64,000 nt of DNA, taken from Bog-473 sp963783245 (GTDB lineage: Bacteria > Actinomycetota > Acidimicrobiia > Acidimicrobiales > RAAP-2). Under the pieces are notes generated by a model that worked only from the letters and a program-made list of their open reading frames with translations, searched no databases and was not told the DNA's origin. The stretch's first letter is position 1; the number at the start of each line of letters is the position of its first letter. Shown here piece after piece: positions 19,951 to 27,554 of this stretch. The stretch spans positions 744,001 to 808,000 of the forward strand of contig CAWAMS010000002.1 of assembly GCA_963783245.1 (NCBI GenBank), read 5' to 3'. A program made the position numbers and the translations under genes.

Positions 19951-20412
19951 ATGCACGCAGTTATTAGTGGACCGTATGTGTACACGGGGGATAATCCGGT
20001 GAACAAGACGGATACCGCGGGAGACCTCACCCTCACGGCATCGCAGACCTTTTTCCTTCGGGACTCTTACGGAGATAGTGCCGCGGCGAATGTGGAGTTG
20101 ACCTCGCCGGTCCTCTATACGGCTCGAGCCGTGTTGAACCTGGTTGATCTTTCGTTCACGAATATCGCCGCCGCCTACGTGTGGAATCTCTGGGTGATTA
20201 ACGGGTGGTTGTTTTGGGCGTGGACAAAGAGCACAGGCCCCACGCGTGTGAACGGCAATGGACGAGTATTCAGTCAAAGGACGGCGTTGACTCCCTCACC
20301 TAAGGGGTCTTGGCTCCGAGGTGGTGTCCTCGATGTAGTTGCCGTATGGGCCAACGGAGGAGAGGCTGTAGTTCCTCTGATTCAGACAGATCTAATTCGC
20401 CCATTCGGTTAG
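19951..20412 (+). CDS. Orphan Rhs C-terminal tip, module A
   Basis: About 153 aa from ATG 19951. The first residues YVYTGDNPVNKTDTAG are the last piece of the Rhs core beta-cage that precedes the variable C-terminal toxin. The usual preceding YYDP motif is missing, so this tip is truncated at its left end. The variable part (LTASQTFFLRDSYGDSAAAN; NLVDLSFTNIAAAYVWNLWV, RVFSQRTALTPSPKG) matches no toxin family I know and has a hydrophobic Trp-rich centre. No full Rhs core gene is present. A frame change near its end could extend it into the next ORF (an in-frame segment FTLAKKYGQAKFCFNCLGDW runs into 20477). Confidence 0.65.
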   Translation: MHAVISGPYVYTGDNPVNKTDTAGDLTLTASQTFFLRDSYGDSAAANVELTSPVLYTARAVLNLVDLSFTNIAAAYVWNLWVINGWLFWAWTKSTGPTRVNGNGRVFSQRTALTPSPKGSWLRGGVLDVVAVWANGGEAVVPLIQTDLIRPFG

Positions 20413-20476
20413 GACGTTTACACTGGCCAAGAAATACGGCCAAGCTAAGTTCTGCTTCAATTGCCTGGGCGACTGG

Positions 20477-20932
20477 ATGAGGACGCGTGCGGATATAGCC
20501 TTTGCCCGATCCCTTTTAGGAGGAGTGGTGACTTATTCGGGTCGTTCAATCGCAAAGTTGTTTCGAATCGGCAACGGGGACAAGGAACGTCGAAAGACGC
20601 CGACCAATACCACTGGCGATGGATTTGACCGCCTTGTCGATTTTCGCACGGTATCTTCAAGAATCTACCGAGTAGGTTCCGCAGCGTGGAAGAGAGACAG
20701 GGTCCCGACCCACGTTCACCTAGGCATACCGGGAGCCAAATCGGCTCTTTGTGGTTTACCTCGGCGCTTTCTTGAAAATACGGCCACCGACTTCATAGAG
20801 CCCACTGATAGGGATTTTGGTGGACGCCTTCCGCTCTGCGCCTACTGCCAGAGTATTGCTTCTGGAGAACAGATCGACATTAACGGTCCGCCTATTATTC
20901 AGTATCGAATGGGTTGGCGCCGACGGCACTAA
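20477..20932 (+). CDS. Unknown protein after Rhs tip A (immunity gene or tip extension)
   Basis: A 151-aa protein (LLGGVVTYSGRSIAKLFR; VPTHVHLGIPGAKSALCGLP; GRLPLCAYCQSIASGEQ) with a possible Cys site (ALCG and CAYC). Position after the tip fits an immunity gene, but the frame is open upstream of its ATG and links to the end of tip A if one base is added, so it may instead be the end of the toxin. It ends about 85 bases before the inverted GTCGTAGTAGC. Confidence 0.4.
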   Translation: MRTRADIAFARSLLGGVVTYSGRSIAKLFRIGNGDKERRKTPTNTTGDGFDRLVDFRTVSSRIYRVGSAAWKRDRVPTHVHLGIPGAKSALCGLPRRFLENTATDFIEPTDRDFGGRLPLCAYCQSIASGEQIDINGPPIIQYRMGWRRRH

Positions 20933-21016
20933 CCATCACTGCGACCTGTATACGAACGCGCTCCTCTTCGTCGAAGCTCATGAGGGGCACTTGCGCCAAA
21001 GGATGGCCGTCGCCGG

Positions 21017-22338
21017 GTCGTAGTAGCCGCCGACGCCATCCTCTATTGCCGACACAGACGACCGACCGCAGGCGAACCAACAACGCGGCCACGAGCGCAT
21101 GCATTTCGGGACGAAATCATCCACTGGGGACGAGCCGACACAGCTCGGCCGCCATGGCGACGTTGAGCCCTGCTGCCGGATGACTTACCGCGTGCACGGC
21201 CCGTAGGCGATCGATGCTGACCCGGGTATAGCGCTGCGTCGTCTCGAGGCGCGCATGACCGAGCATCTCGGCCACGTAACGGATATCTGCTCCGCCCTCG
21301 AGCATCAACGTGGCCACGCTGTGACGCAGGAGATGGCAACTCCCCCTCTTGTTGATGCCGGCACGCCTCAAGCAGGCTCGTATCTTGCGACAGAGCCAGT
21401 CCCCACAGATGGGAGTGCCGAGCGACGAGACAAAGAGGTGATGGGGATAAGCCTCACCCACGAATTTCGGTCGGACGGTTCCGAGGTAGAGCTGCAGCCA
21501 AAAGAGGGCTCGTTCGCCGATGGGGACATAACGATCCTTGGATCCCTTGCCGCAACGAATGAAGACCGTCCCTCGGTCGAAGTCCACGTCTTTGACCCAG
21601 AGGTTGATGAGTTCGTTCCGCCGCATTCCGCATGAGTAGAACACCTCGAGTATGGCGCGATCTCGCAGGCCAAGGGGCGTGGCGACATCGGGCACGGCGA
21701 GTATTTTGGCCATCTCCCCGGCGCTCAGCGTGGCTTCGGGCAGCTTACGGTCGGGTCGGGGCATGAGGAGGTCTGCGGCGGGGTTCGCCTCGATCCGGTG
21801 CTCACGTCGCAGCCACGAGAAGAACTGTGTCACTGGGACGAGGCGTTGCACCTGGGTGCCGAACGACAAGGGGAGGCCATCGCGCTTTCGGTAATCGAAG
21901 AGCCGTTGCTGATACGAAAGGAGGCATTCGAAGGTGACGAGGGCGGCGTCGTCCACGCCCTGACACCGCGCAAATGTCAAGAAGTAGTCGAGATAGCGGC
22001 GCCGGTCTTCGATCGTCGTACGGGCGTAGTTGTGCACCTCCATCCAGTCGAGGTACTGGCGAATCTCTGGCGCAAGGGTGGTCATGACGATTTCCTCCTT
22101 TTTGGCAGCCGGCGAGGCGCCGCTTCCTCACCGGATCCGGCTACCGACGTATACCGGCACAAGACGCCGCATCTTGTGAAGCCTTACGACGAACGCCAAG
22201 GCGATCAAGAGCAGCCTCTAAGGCCCCACCCGTACAGGGCCCCTAGCTCTCCTCGCGTCGCAGTGCGGTAGCCCGAAGAGCTCTAACAGTTCACCGCTAC
22301 TACGACCCGGTGACGGGGCAGTTCCTGAGCGTGGACCC
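21017..22338. mobile_element. Recombinase unit, copy 1 (1322-bp direct repeat)
   Basis: This stretch is repeated at 23546-24867 with only a handful of base differences, offset by exactly 2529. It starts with GTCGTAGTAGC and ends after GCTACTACGAC plus the codons for VTGQFLSVDP, so its ends carry an 11-bp inverted repeat that encodes the YYD of the Rhs motif on opposite strands. Inside are one tyrosine recombinase gene on the minus strand and, to its right, small hairpins (CGGCG-AGG-CGCCG near 22114; CACAAGA-N7-TCTTGTG at 22158-22178; GCCTT...AAGGC near 22181-22202). The right end supplies the first codons of the Rhs tip that follows. Confidence 0.75.
21117..22085 (-). CDS. Tyrosine recombinase, array copy 1
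   Basis: A 322-aa tyrosine recombinase. The core-binding domain reads IRQYLDWMEVHNYARTTIED. The catalytic residues are in YSCGMRRNELINL (Arg), RCGKGSKDRYVPIG (Lys), SCHLLRHSVATLML (HxxR) and MLGHARLETTQRYTRVS (His, Tyr). A strong ribosome site AAGGAGG lies 9 bases before the ATG. Copy 2 at 23646-24614 differs by only a few residues (for example DDAALVTF versus DDPALVTL). It lies between two Rhs tip modules inside a unit bounded by GTCGTAGTAGC, so it is the best candidate for the enzyme that builds or rearranges the array. Confidence 0.93.
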   Translation of the reverse strand: MTTLAPEIRQYLDWMEVHNYARTTIEDRRRYLDYFLTFARCQGVDDAALVTFECLLSYQQRLFDYRKRDGLPLSFGTQVQRLVPVTQFFSWLRREHRIEANPAADLLMPRPDRKLPEATLSAGEMAKILAVPDVATPLGLRDRAILEVFYSCGMRRNELINLWVKDVDFDRGTVFIRCGKGSKDRYVPIGERALFWLQLYLGTVRPKFVGEAYPHHLFVSSLGTPICGDWLCRKIRACLRRAGINKRGSCHLLRHSVATLMLEGGADIRYVAEMLGHARLETTQRYTRVSIDRLRAVHAVSHPAAGLNVAMAAELCRLVPSG

Positions 22339-22735
22339 GGAGCTGGCGGCGACGAATCAGCCCTATGTCTACACGGAGAACAACCCAGTCAACCATAGCG
22401 ATCCGACGGGGGAGGCAAGCCACTATACAAACGCCTATACATGGGAAAATGCCCTCGGGGTAGGCGTAAAGTTGATATTCGGCTATGCTCCACTGGGCGA
22501 ATTCATACCATACGTGGGAGGCATTCTTTCAGGTCTCGCGGTTTGGGCTGGAGAGAAATTCGTGGCGTGCTCCGAGGGTGGAGCTGAAACGCAGGAAGTC
22601 AAAAGGATTTATTCGATTCGCTATTGCCAAGGGGTCGAATACACGATAGCTGTGTGGGGGTGGGACACCCACATCCCATACTATTTCTTTGTCCAAGCCC
22701 TTAACGTTAACCACCAGTGGCTTAGAAACTATTAG
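22296..22735 (+). CDS. Orphan Rhs C-terminal tip, module B
   Basis: The open frame reads HRYYDPVTGQFLSVDPELA, PYVYTENNPVNHSDPTG and then a variable region of about 110 aa ending at 22735. The first in-frame start codon is GTG 22310 inside VTGQF; a stop lies in frame at about 22249 and no ribosome site is seen, so expression as a separate protein is doubtful. The conserved part is the end of the Rhs cage, and after DPTG the sequence (ENALGVGVKLIFGYAPLGEF; YVGGILSGLAVWAGEKFV) has two hydrophobic segments followed by a Cys/Trp-rich end. No toxin fold is recognised. Confidence 0.7.
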
Positions 22736-22766
22736 ACCGAATGTTGTACTCTAGCGAAGGCACCGC

Positions 22767-23009
22767 TTGACGGCGAAGAGGCCGGGCTTCTTGATGAGAG
22801 ATGACAGAATCACCGAATGTGAGAAGTTGGCAAAATTGGGAACCGATACTGACAGATTCATGGAAATCTTGAGGGCGCGAAACGGACGAGTGAACTGTGC
22901 CCCGGTCGCCGAGAGTGCTGGCGGATGTGGTGGCACTCTCGACTCTGGCGTCGCCGTCTCGCGCCGGACTTACGAACTCGATATCGATGGCCAGAATAGG
23001 TTGCTGTGA
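22767..23009 (+). CDS. Small unknown protein in module B
   Basis: An 80-aa ORF (MTAKRPGFLMRDDRITECEK; LGTDTDRFMEILRARNGRVN) ending in a 4-base overlap (GTGA) with the next gene. It could be the first of two linked immunity genes or a remnant. No family is recognised, and the amino-acid composition in its last third (AESAGGCGGTLDSG) is unconvincing. Confidence 0.35.
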   Translation: MTAKRPGFLMRDDRITECEKLAKLGTDTDRFMEILRARNGRVNCAPVAESAGGCGGTLDSGVAVSRRTYELDIDGQNRLL

Positions 23010-23446
23010 CGGGTTCGGACGACGGCGAGGAGCTGCGGGAAACGTTTGCTCGGCTGCTTGGCGACCCTCCCACTCCCAGTCGCAACTCGATCATTAGACG
23101 GCTTCAAAGAGACTCTCAGTGGGGTCCCATTGCCAATCTCAGCACCCCCGAGTCTGCAGTCGAATGGGTTCGCTCACGCTCTTCGTCTGATCGGTCTCAC
23201 GCGAGTCTGAAGAACCTATTGAGACTCAGAACAGATTTTCGACTGACGCCGGAATCGCTGCCGATGCTCCTCGATATTCTTTCTAGTGAAGATCCAGAGA
23301 TGGTCCTTACAGCGCTTATGGCATTGTCGATGAACGGCGCTCGCGTCACCAGCGATGAGACTGAGCAAGCACACGCCACTCTGCATCGCGTCATCTTGCC
23401 GGACGGCTCAATTCACGAGCGACCTGACAACGTTAGGGAGCTATAG
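23006..23446 (+). CDS. Candidate immunity protein of module B (helical repeat)
   Basis: A 146-aa, mainly alpha-helical protein (GEELRETFARLLGDPPTPS; SLKNLLRLRTDFRLTPESL; PMLLDILSSEDPEMVLTALM; ALSMNGARVT). The helices around 95-125 have a HEAT-like pattern. It follows the tip at the place where Rhs immunity genes lie and is coupled to the ORF before it. It ends 100 bases before the inverted 11-mer. The immunity role is inferred from position only. Confidence 0.5.
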   Translation: MTGSDDGEELRETFARLLGDPPTPSRNSIIRRLQRDSQWGPIANLSTPESAVEWVRSRSSSDRSHASLKNLLRLRTDFRLTPESLPMLLDILSSEDPEMVLTALMALSMNGARVTSDETEQAHATLHRVILPDGSIHERPDNVREL

Positions 23447-23545
23447 GTCTCAGGAGAATAGATCAAAGGTGACCGAGCCTGGGCAGCCTCAGATATACAT
23501 TCTTTGATTTGGCCGCAGGGGAGCATATCGTTCAATGTCTTTCGA

Positions 23546-24867
23546 GTCGTAGTAGCCGCCGACGCCATCCTCTATTGCCGACACAGACGACCGACCGCAG
23601 GCGAACCAACAACGCGGCCACGAGCGCATGCATTTCGGGACGAAATCATCCACTGGGGACGAGCCGACACAGCTCGGCCGCCATGGCGACGTTGAGCCCT
23701 GCTGCCGGATGACTTACCGCGTGCACGGCCCGTAGGCGATCGATGCTGACCCGGGTATAGCGCTGCGTCGTCTCGAGGCGCGCATGACCGAGCATCTCGG
23801 CCACGTAACGGATATCTGCTCCGCCCTCGAGCATCAACGTGGCCACGCTGTGACGCAGGAGATGGCAACTCCCCCTCTTGTTGATGCCGGCACGCCTCAA
23901 GCAGGCTCGTATCTTGCGACAGAGCCAGTCCCCACAGATGGGAGTGCCGAGCGACGAGACAAAGAGGTGATGGGGATAAGCCTCACCCACGAATTTCGGT
24001 CGGACGGTTCCGAGGTAGAGCTGCAGCCAAAAGAGAGCTCGTTCGCCGATGGGGACATAACGATCCTTGGATCCCTTGCCGCAACGAATGAAGACCGTCC
24101 CTCGGTCGAAGTCCACGTCTTTGACCCAGAGGTTGATGAGTTCGTTCCGCCGCATTCCGCATGAGTAGAACACCTCGAGTATGGCGCGATCTCGCAGGCC
24201 AAGGGGCGTGGCGACATCGGGCACGGCGAGTATTTTGGCCATCTCCCCGGCGCTCAGCGTGGCTTCGGGCAGCTTACGGTCGGGTCGGGGCATGAGGAGG
24301 TCTGCGGCGGGGTTCGCCTCGATCCGGTGCTCACGTCGCAGCCACGAGAAGAACTGTGTCACTGGGACGAGGCGTTGCACCTGGGTGCCGAACGACAAGG
24401 GAAGGCCATCGCGCTTTCGGTAATCGAAGAGCCGTTGCTGATACGAAAGGAGGCATTCGAGGGTGACGAGGGCGGGGTCGTCGACGCCCTGACACCGCGC
24501 AAATGTCAAGAAGTAGTCGAGATAGCGGCGCCGGTCTTCGATCGTCGTACGGGCGTAGTTGTGCACCTCCATCCAGTCGAGGTACTGGCGAATCTCTGGC
24601 GCAAGGGTGGTCATGACGATTTCCTCCTTTTTGGCAGCCGGCGAGGCGCCGCTTCCTCACCGGATCCGGCTACCGACGTATACCGGCACAAGACGCCGCA
24701 TCTTGTGAAGCCTTACGACGAACGCCAAGGCGATCAAGAGCAGCCTCTAAGGCCCCACCCGTACAGGGCCCCTAGCTCTCCTCGCGTCGCAGTGCGGTAG
24801 CCCGAAGAGCTCTAACAGTTCACCGCTACTACGACCCGGTGACGGGGCAGTTCCTGAGCGTGGACCC
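23546..24867. mobile_element. Recombinase unit, copy 2 (1322-bp direct repeat)
   Basis: This is the second copy of the unit at 21017-22338. The match starts abruptly at GTCGTAGTAGC (flank TTCGA here, GCCGG in copy 1) and ends abruptly within the codons after LSVDP, where tips B and C diverge. The few differences lie within the recombinase gene, which points to recent duplication or recurrent insertion. Confidence 0.75.
23646..24614 (-). CDS. Tyrosine recombinase, array copy 2
   Basis: A 322-aa protein almost identical to the product of 21117-22085, with all catalytic residues conserved (GMRRNELINL, GKGSKDRYVPIG, CHLLRHSVAT, LGHARLETTQRYT) and the same ribosome site. Neither copy shows a frame break although many neighbouring genes do, which suggests that both are under selection or very recent. 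It lies between modules B and C. Confidence 0.93.
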   Translation of the reverse strand: MTTLAPEIRQYLDWMEVHNYARTTIEDRRRYLDYFLTFARCQGVDDPALVTLECLLSYQQRLFDYRKRDGLPLSFGTQVQRLVPVTQFFSWLRREHRIEANPAADLLMPRPDRKLPEATLSAGEMAKILAVPDVATPLGLRDRAILEVFYSCGMRRNELINLWVKDVDFDRGTVFIRCGKGSKDRYVPIGERALFWLQLYLGTVRPKFVGEAYPHHLFVSSLGTPICGDWLCRKIRACLRRAGINKRGSCHLLRHSVATLMLEGGADIRYVAEMLGHARLETTQRYTRVSIDRLRAVHAVSHPAAGLNVAMAAELCRLVPSG

Positions 24868-25444
24868 CTTGGTCGACGAGACCGGGCAGCCCTACGCCTA
24901 TACGGGAGACGACCCAGTGGACGGGGTGGACCCGATGGGGCTTTGGCCGAGTTTGGGCGACCTCAACCCTGTTCACGATGCAGAAGCCTTGGGGCACGAC
25001 GCAGCAACGGCGTGGAACGACACCGGCGGAAAAGTCGTCAGCTATGTAGCAAGCCACCCGCTTCAGACTGTTGGGCTTGTGCTCGGTACCCTAGCCTTGG
25101 CAACCGGCGTGGGAGCGGCCGTGGACGTGACGTTGGTGCTGGGGGACTTGACTGTCAGTTCAAGTTCACTTGCGCTGACCTCATTTGTTGCCGGATCGAT
25201 TGGCTCAGGTTTGGATGGTCCGGCATGCCTCGATAGGAACGATCCAGGTGCATGTGCCGGCTTTTATCTGAATATCGGTTCGACGCTAGTGGGAGGGGCC
25301 GGATCGTTGGCAGGGCTGTTGACCGAGGAGGGAGCTTCCATGCTGTTACCCAAGATTTTCGAATGGGGCGCAGTCGGTTTGGGCGTTGGCGGGCTTGGAT
25401 CAGATATTCTGTTTAACTCCTTTGTAGACTGCGAGTTGAAGTGA
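24825..25444 (+). CDS. Orphan Rhs C-terminal tip, module C
   Basis: HRYYDPVTGQFLSVDPLVDE is followed by YAYTGDDPVDGVDPMGLW and a variable region of about 170 aa ending at 25444. GTG 24839 is the first in-frame start after the upstream stop. The variable part begins with a soluble linker (LGDLNPVHDAEALGHDAATA) and then has long Gly/Ala/Leu-rich hydrophobic stretches (VGLVLGTLALATGVGAAVDV; NIGSTLVGGAGSLAGLL), as in pre-toxin or membrane-acting tips; no nuclease or deaminase motif is visible. Its stop overlaps the GTG of the next gene. Confidence 0.72.
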
Positions 25445-25797
25445 AGACACAAGAAGCCATCGATTCTCAACTGAAACATGGTGAATCGTGCGAGTTAGTT
25501 CTCGTGGCCTCACGTACTGTAGATACGACCGCGGCCGCCGGGAGGCTTTGCCTCACAAATCAGAGGCTTCTATTTGTTCCGAGGGGTTTCAATATCAAGG
25601 GCCATACGCCCTGGTCAGTTGATCGAGCAATGATATCTGGGATAGATGTCGCCGGCAGAACGTGGCAGCCATATAACGGAGGGATGCGTCGGAGACTGCT
25701 GATCCGCTGCGCGGACGGTAGCCAACAGTTCTTTGTGATCAATAGGGTAGATGCTGCCGTGAAAGATCTTAGGGAACGGCTCTCGCTCGGCGTCTGA
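25441..25797 (+). CDS. Candidate immunity protein of module C, GRAM/PH-like
   Basis: A 118-aa protein in a GTGA overlap with tip C. The pattern ESCELVLVASRTVD, GRLCLTNQRLLFVPRGF, HTPWSVDRAMISGIDVAGR and LLIRCADGSQQFFVINRVD is that of a GRAM/PH-like beta-barrel, a fold that often binds membranes or peptides. A GRAM-like protein beside a membrane-type tip is a reasonable immunity candidate. The coupling supports a toxin-immunity pair. Function is inferred. Confidence 0.62.
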   Translation: MKTQEAIDSQLKHGESCELVLVASRTVDTTAAAGRLCLTNQRLLFVPRGFNIKGHTPWSVDRAMISGIDVAGRTWQPYNGGMRRRLLIRCADGSQQFFVINRVDAAVKDLRERLSLGV

Positions 25798-26129
25798 GAT
25801 TGGCCAGAAGGACGCCTACGCGGCGGACCAACGCGAGTGGCCGATAACTAAAGACGGCGAAGATTGGCGGTCCGCATCGGCAGAGCAGTTTAGAGAGAAT
25901 TCTCTATCCAAGTGGTCGTAGTAGCGCCCAACTGACGCCGATGTCCGACGGTCAACGGCCGGGGGGACCCGTTCGACGCATCAGCGAGAACGACTTCGTT
26001 GACATGAAGAGCTGACAACAAGATCACGTCGACCAGATGGTCTCGTCATCATGATACGAACGAACATGGAAATACGGTCCGCGTTTACCTGAGTGCAGAC
26101 GACGTATTTCGCTCGTTTTGCAGGCAGTA
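25798..26129. other. Junction between modules C and D; no gene seen
   Basis: This is the position where modules A/B and B/C have a recombinase unit, but here only about 330 bases remain. It contains a perfect 12-bp palindrome AGAGAATTCTCT (25894-25905) and an inverted GTCGTAGTAGC (25915-25925). Forward GCTACTACGAC begins at 26137. No recombinase remnant is recognisable. It may be a unit reduced by deletion or an original junction. Confidence 0.5.
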
Positions 26130-26816
26130 ATGAACCGCTACTACGACCCGGTGACGGGGCAGTTCTTGAGCCTCGATCCCCTCGTCGACGAGACCGGGCA
26201 GTCCTATGCCTACACCGGGGATGATCCGGTGGACGGGGTGGACCCCAGTGGACTTTGCTGGAATCTTCCGGCTGGGTCTGAAGGTCCGTGCCCACCAGCG
26301 CCGTCCGGAGTGAACTACAACTCATCCTGCACCTCAGGCAATGGATCCTCTACCCTAGGTTCAGTGCAGTGTGGAAGTTCCTCGGTTTGTGGAGATTCAA
26401 ATAGTTCAGACGGCTTCGGTGGAGTTATCGATTTCACGGGACACGGACTTGATATTGCTGGTGGTGGTCTCGGTGGTTGGTCGGACTACAACAATGCTCT
26501 TGGCGAATACGGTGCCCATATAGGAGATGATGGCCTTTTGGGCTTGGCTGAATCGTCTATTGAAGCTGGAACGGCCGCAAGAGCGCTAGGTCCGCTTGGG
26601 GCTAGCTTGACTATCGGTGTGGACATATCTCAAGGCCATGGAGTGCCATACGCTGTAGGCGACGCCGGATCATCAGCTACCGGAGCATGGGCCGGAGCAG
26701 CGTTAGGAGCTGCAGCCTGCGGTGGCCCTGAGGATGGCGTTGGAATCCTGTGCGGAGCAGCGGGAGCATTTGTTGGAGGTGGCGGAGTCCACTGGCTCTA
26801 TTCAAAGATATTTTGA
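26130..26816 (+). CDS. Orphan Rhs C-terminal tip, module D (glycine-zipper end)
   Basis: About 228 aa from ATG 26130, three codons before YYDPVTGQFLSLDPLVDE. YAYTGDDPVDGVDPSGLC marks the end of the Rhs cage. The variable region has a Ser/Gly/Cys-rich linker (SSCTSGNGSS; QCGSSSVCGDS), then GFGGVIDFTGHGLDIAGGG, and ends with a glycine-zipper hydrophobic segment (GAWAGAALGAAACG; CGAAGAFVGGGGVHWLYSKIF). Ends of this type are common in pore-forming or membrane-targeted polymorphic toxins. No enzyme motif is visible. It is the only YYD-containing tip with its own ATG directly before the motif. Confidence 0.72.
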   Translation: MNRYYDPVTGQFLSLDPLVDETGQSYAYTGDDPVDGVDPSGLCWNLPAGSEGPCPPAPSGVNYNSSCTSGNGSSTLGSVQCGSSSVCGDSNSSDGFGGVIDFTGHGLDIAGGGLGGWSDYNNALGEYGAHIGDDGLLGLAESSIEAGTAARALGPLGASLTIGVDISQGHGVPYAVGDAGSSATGAWAGAALGAAACGGPEDGVGILCGAAGAFVGGGGVHWLYSKIF

Positions 26817-26841
26817 CCCGACCATTAGGAGCTATCCAGAG

Positions 26842-27204
26842 ATGGAAACAGCGACCCACGGCACGATCTGCATTGCTCGACGACTAAGTCTTCAGGATAT
26901 TGTCCGGACCTATACCGTACTCATTGATGGAGCTCCGGCGGGAAAAATTGCGCCATGGGCGACCAAAGATTTCGAAGTGCCTGTTGGTGAACACGTTGTC
27001 CAGCTGCGGATCACGGGAACGGGAAATAGTCGGAGCGAGGAGTTTCAAGTAGAAGTCGGAGCCGGCGAAACTAGGCTCCTGCGTACAAGGTCGCTCGGTC
27101 TAAAGAGTTGGATTGTGATCCCGCTTGGCATTCTTAACCCTGATCGCTTTGCTCCAAGGCCTTGGATTCGATTGGCACTCGAACCTCGGCACAAGGCCAG
27201 CTAG
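26842..27204 (+). CDS. Candidate immunity protein of module D (beta-sandwich)
   Basis: A 120-aa protein from ATG 26842 with TTAGGAG as ribosome site about 10 bases upstream, 25 bases after the tip stop. TYTVLIDGAPAGKIAPWATK, FEVPVGEHVVQLRITGTGNS and VEVGAGETRLLRTR form a small beta-sandwich of the PEGA/DUF2846 kind. Position and close spacing fit an immunity role against tip D. A different ORF start at 26722 overlapping the toxin is less likely because it lacks a ribosome site. Confidence 0.55.
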   Translation: METATHGTICIARRLSLQDIVRTYTVLIDGAPAGKIAPWATKDFEVPVGEHVVQLRITGTGNSRSEEFQVEVGAGETRLLRTRSLGLKSWIVIPLGILNPDRFAPRPWIRLALEPRHKAS

Positions 27205-27354
27205 GGCTTGAAGATAAGCGCTCAACTAATGACCTGGGTGCCCGGTCTGTCGCTGGCGGAAACACCTCGCCCACGCGGGTGGTGGCGCCGGCTGATCGCA
27301 CTCACCGGATGTTCTCGTGACACTGACGCGAACGGCATCGAAGCCAAACGGCCT

Positions 27355-27554
27355 TCAGTACAATGGATGCAGAAGCAACCCCTGAGCATCATCAACCACG
27401 TCCGGGTCGACGCTCAGGAACTGGTTCGTAGCCGGGTCGTAGTAGCGCCCTATCAGGTAAATGCGCTGCTGAACCCTTTAGTCCGAGGAACCGGCCACCT
27501 CTCCCAGTCGGCGGAAGTCGAGCCGTGATATCTCCTGACCCGTCGCAACTCCGG
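27355..27554 (-). pseudogene. Rhs core-end remnant on the minus strand
   Basis: Read on the minus strand the sequence gives GRYYDPATNQFLSVDPDVVD, DAQGLLLHPLY and then a stop, the same conserved Rhs motif as in the forward tips but reversed. Upstream on that strand there is an in-frame stop (GEVAGSSD-stop), so it is a decayed fragment. It includes the last inverted GTCGTAGTAGC (27436-27446) and closes the array. The rest of 27205-27732 shows no supported gene. Confidence 0.65.

Noticed and set aside
21043..21339. ORFs repeated identically at 21043 and 23572
   Set aside because: They overlap the end of the recombinase genes in another frame and are repeated only because the unit is duplicated.
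27208..27528. Plus-strand ORF of 106 aa after module D
   Set aside because: Its second half is the complement of the Rhs remnant (GRYYDPATNQF) and there is no ribosome site.
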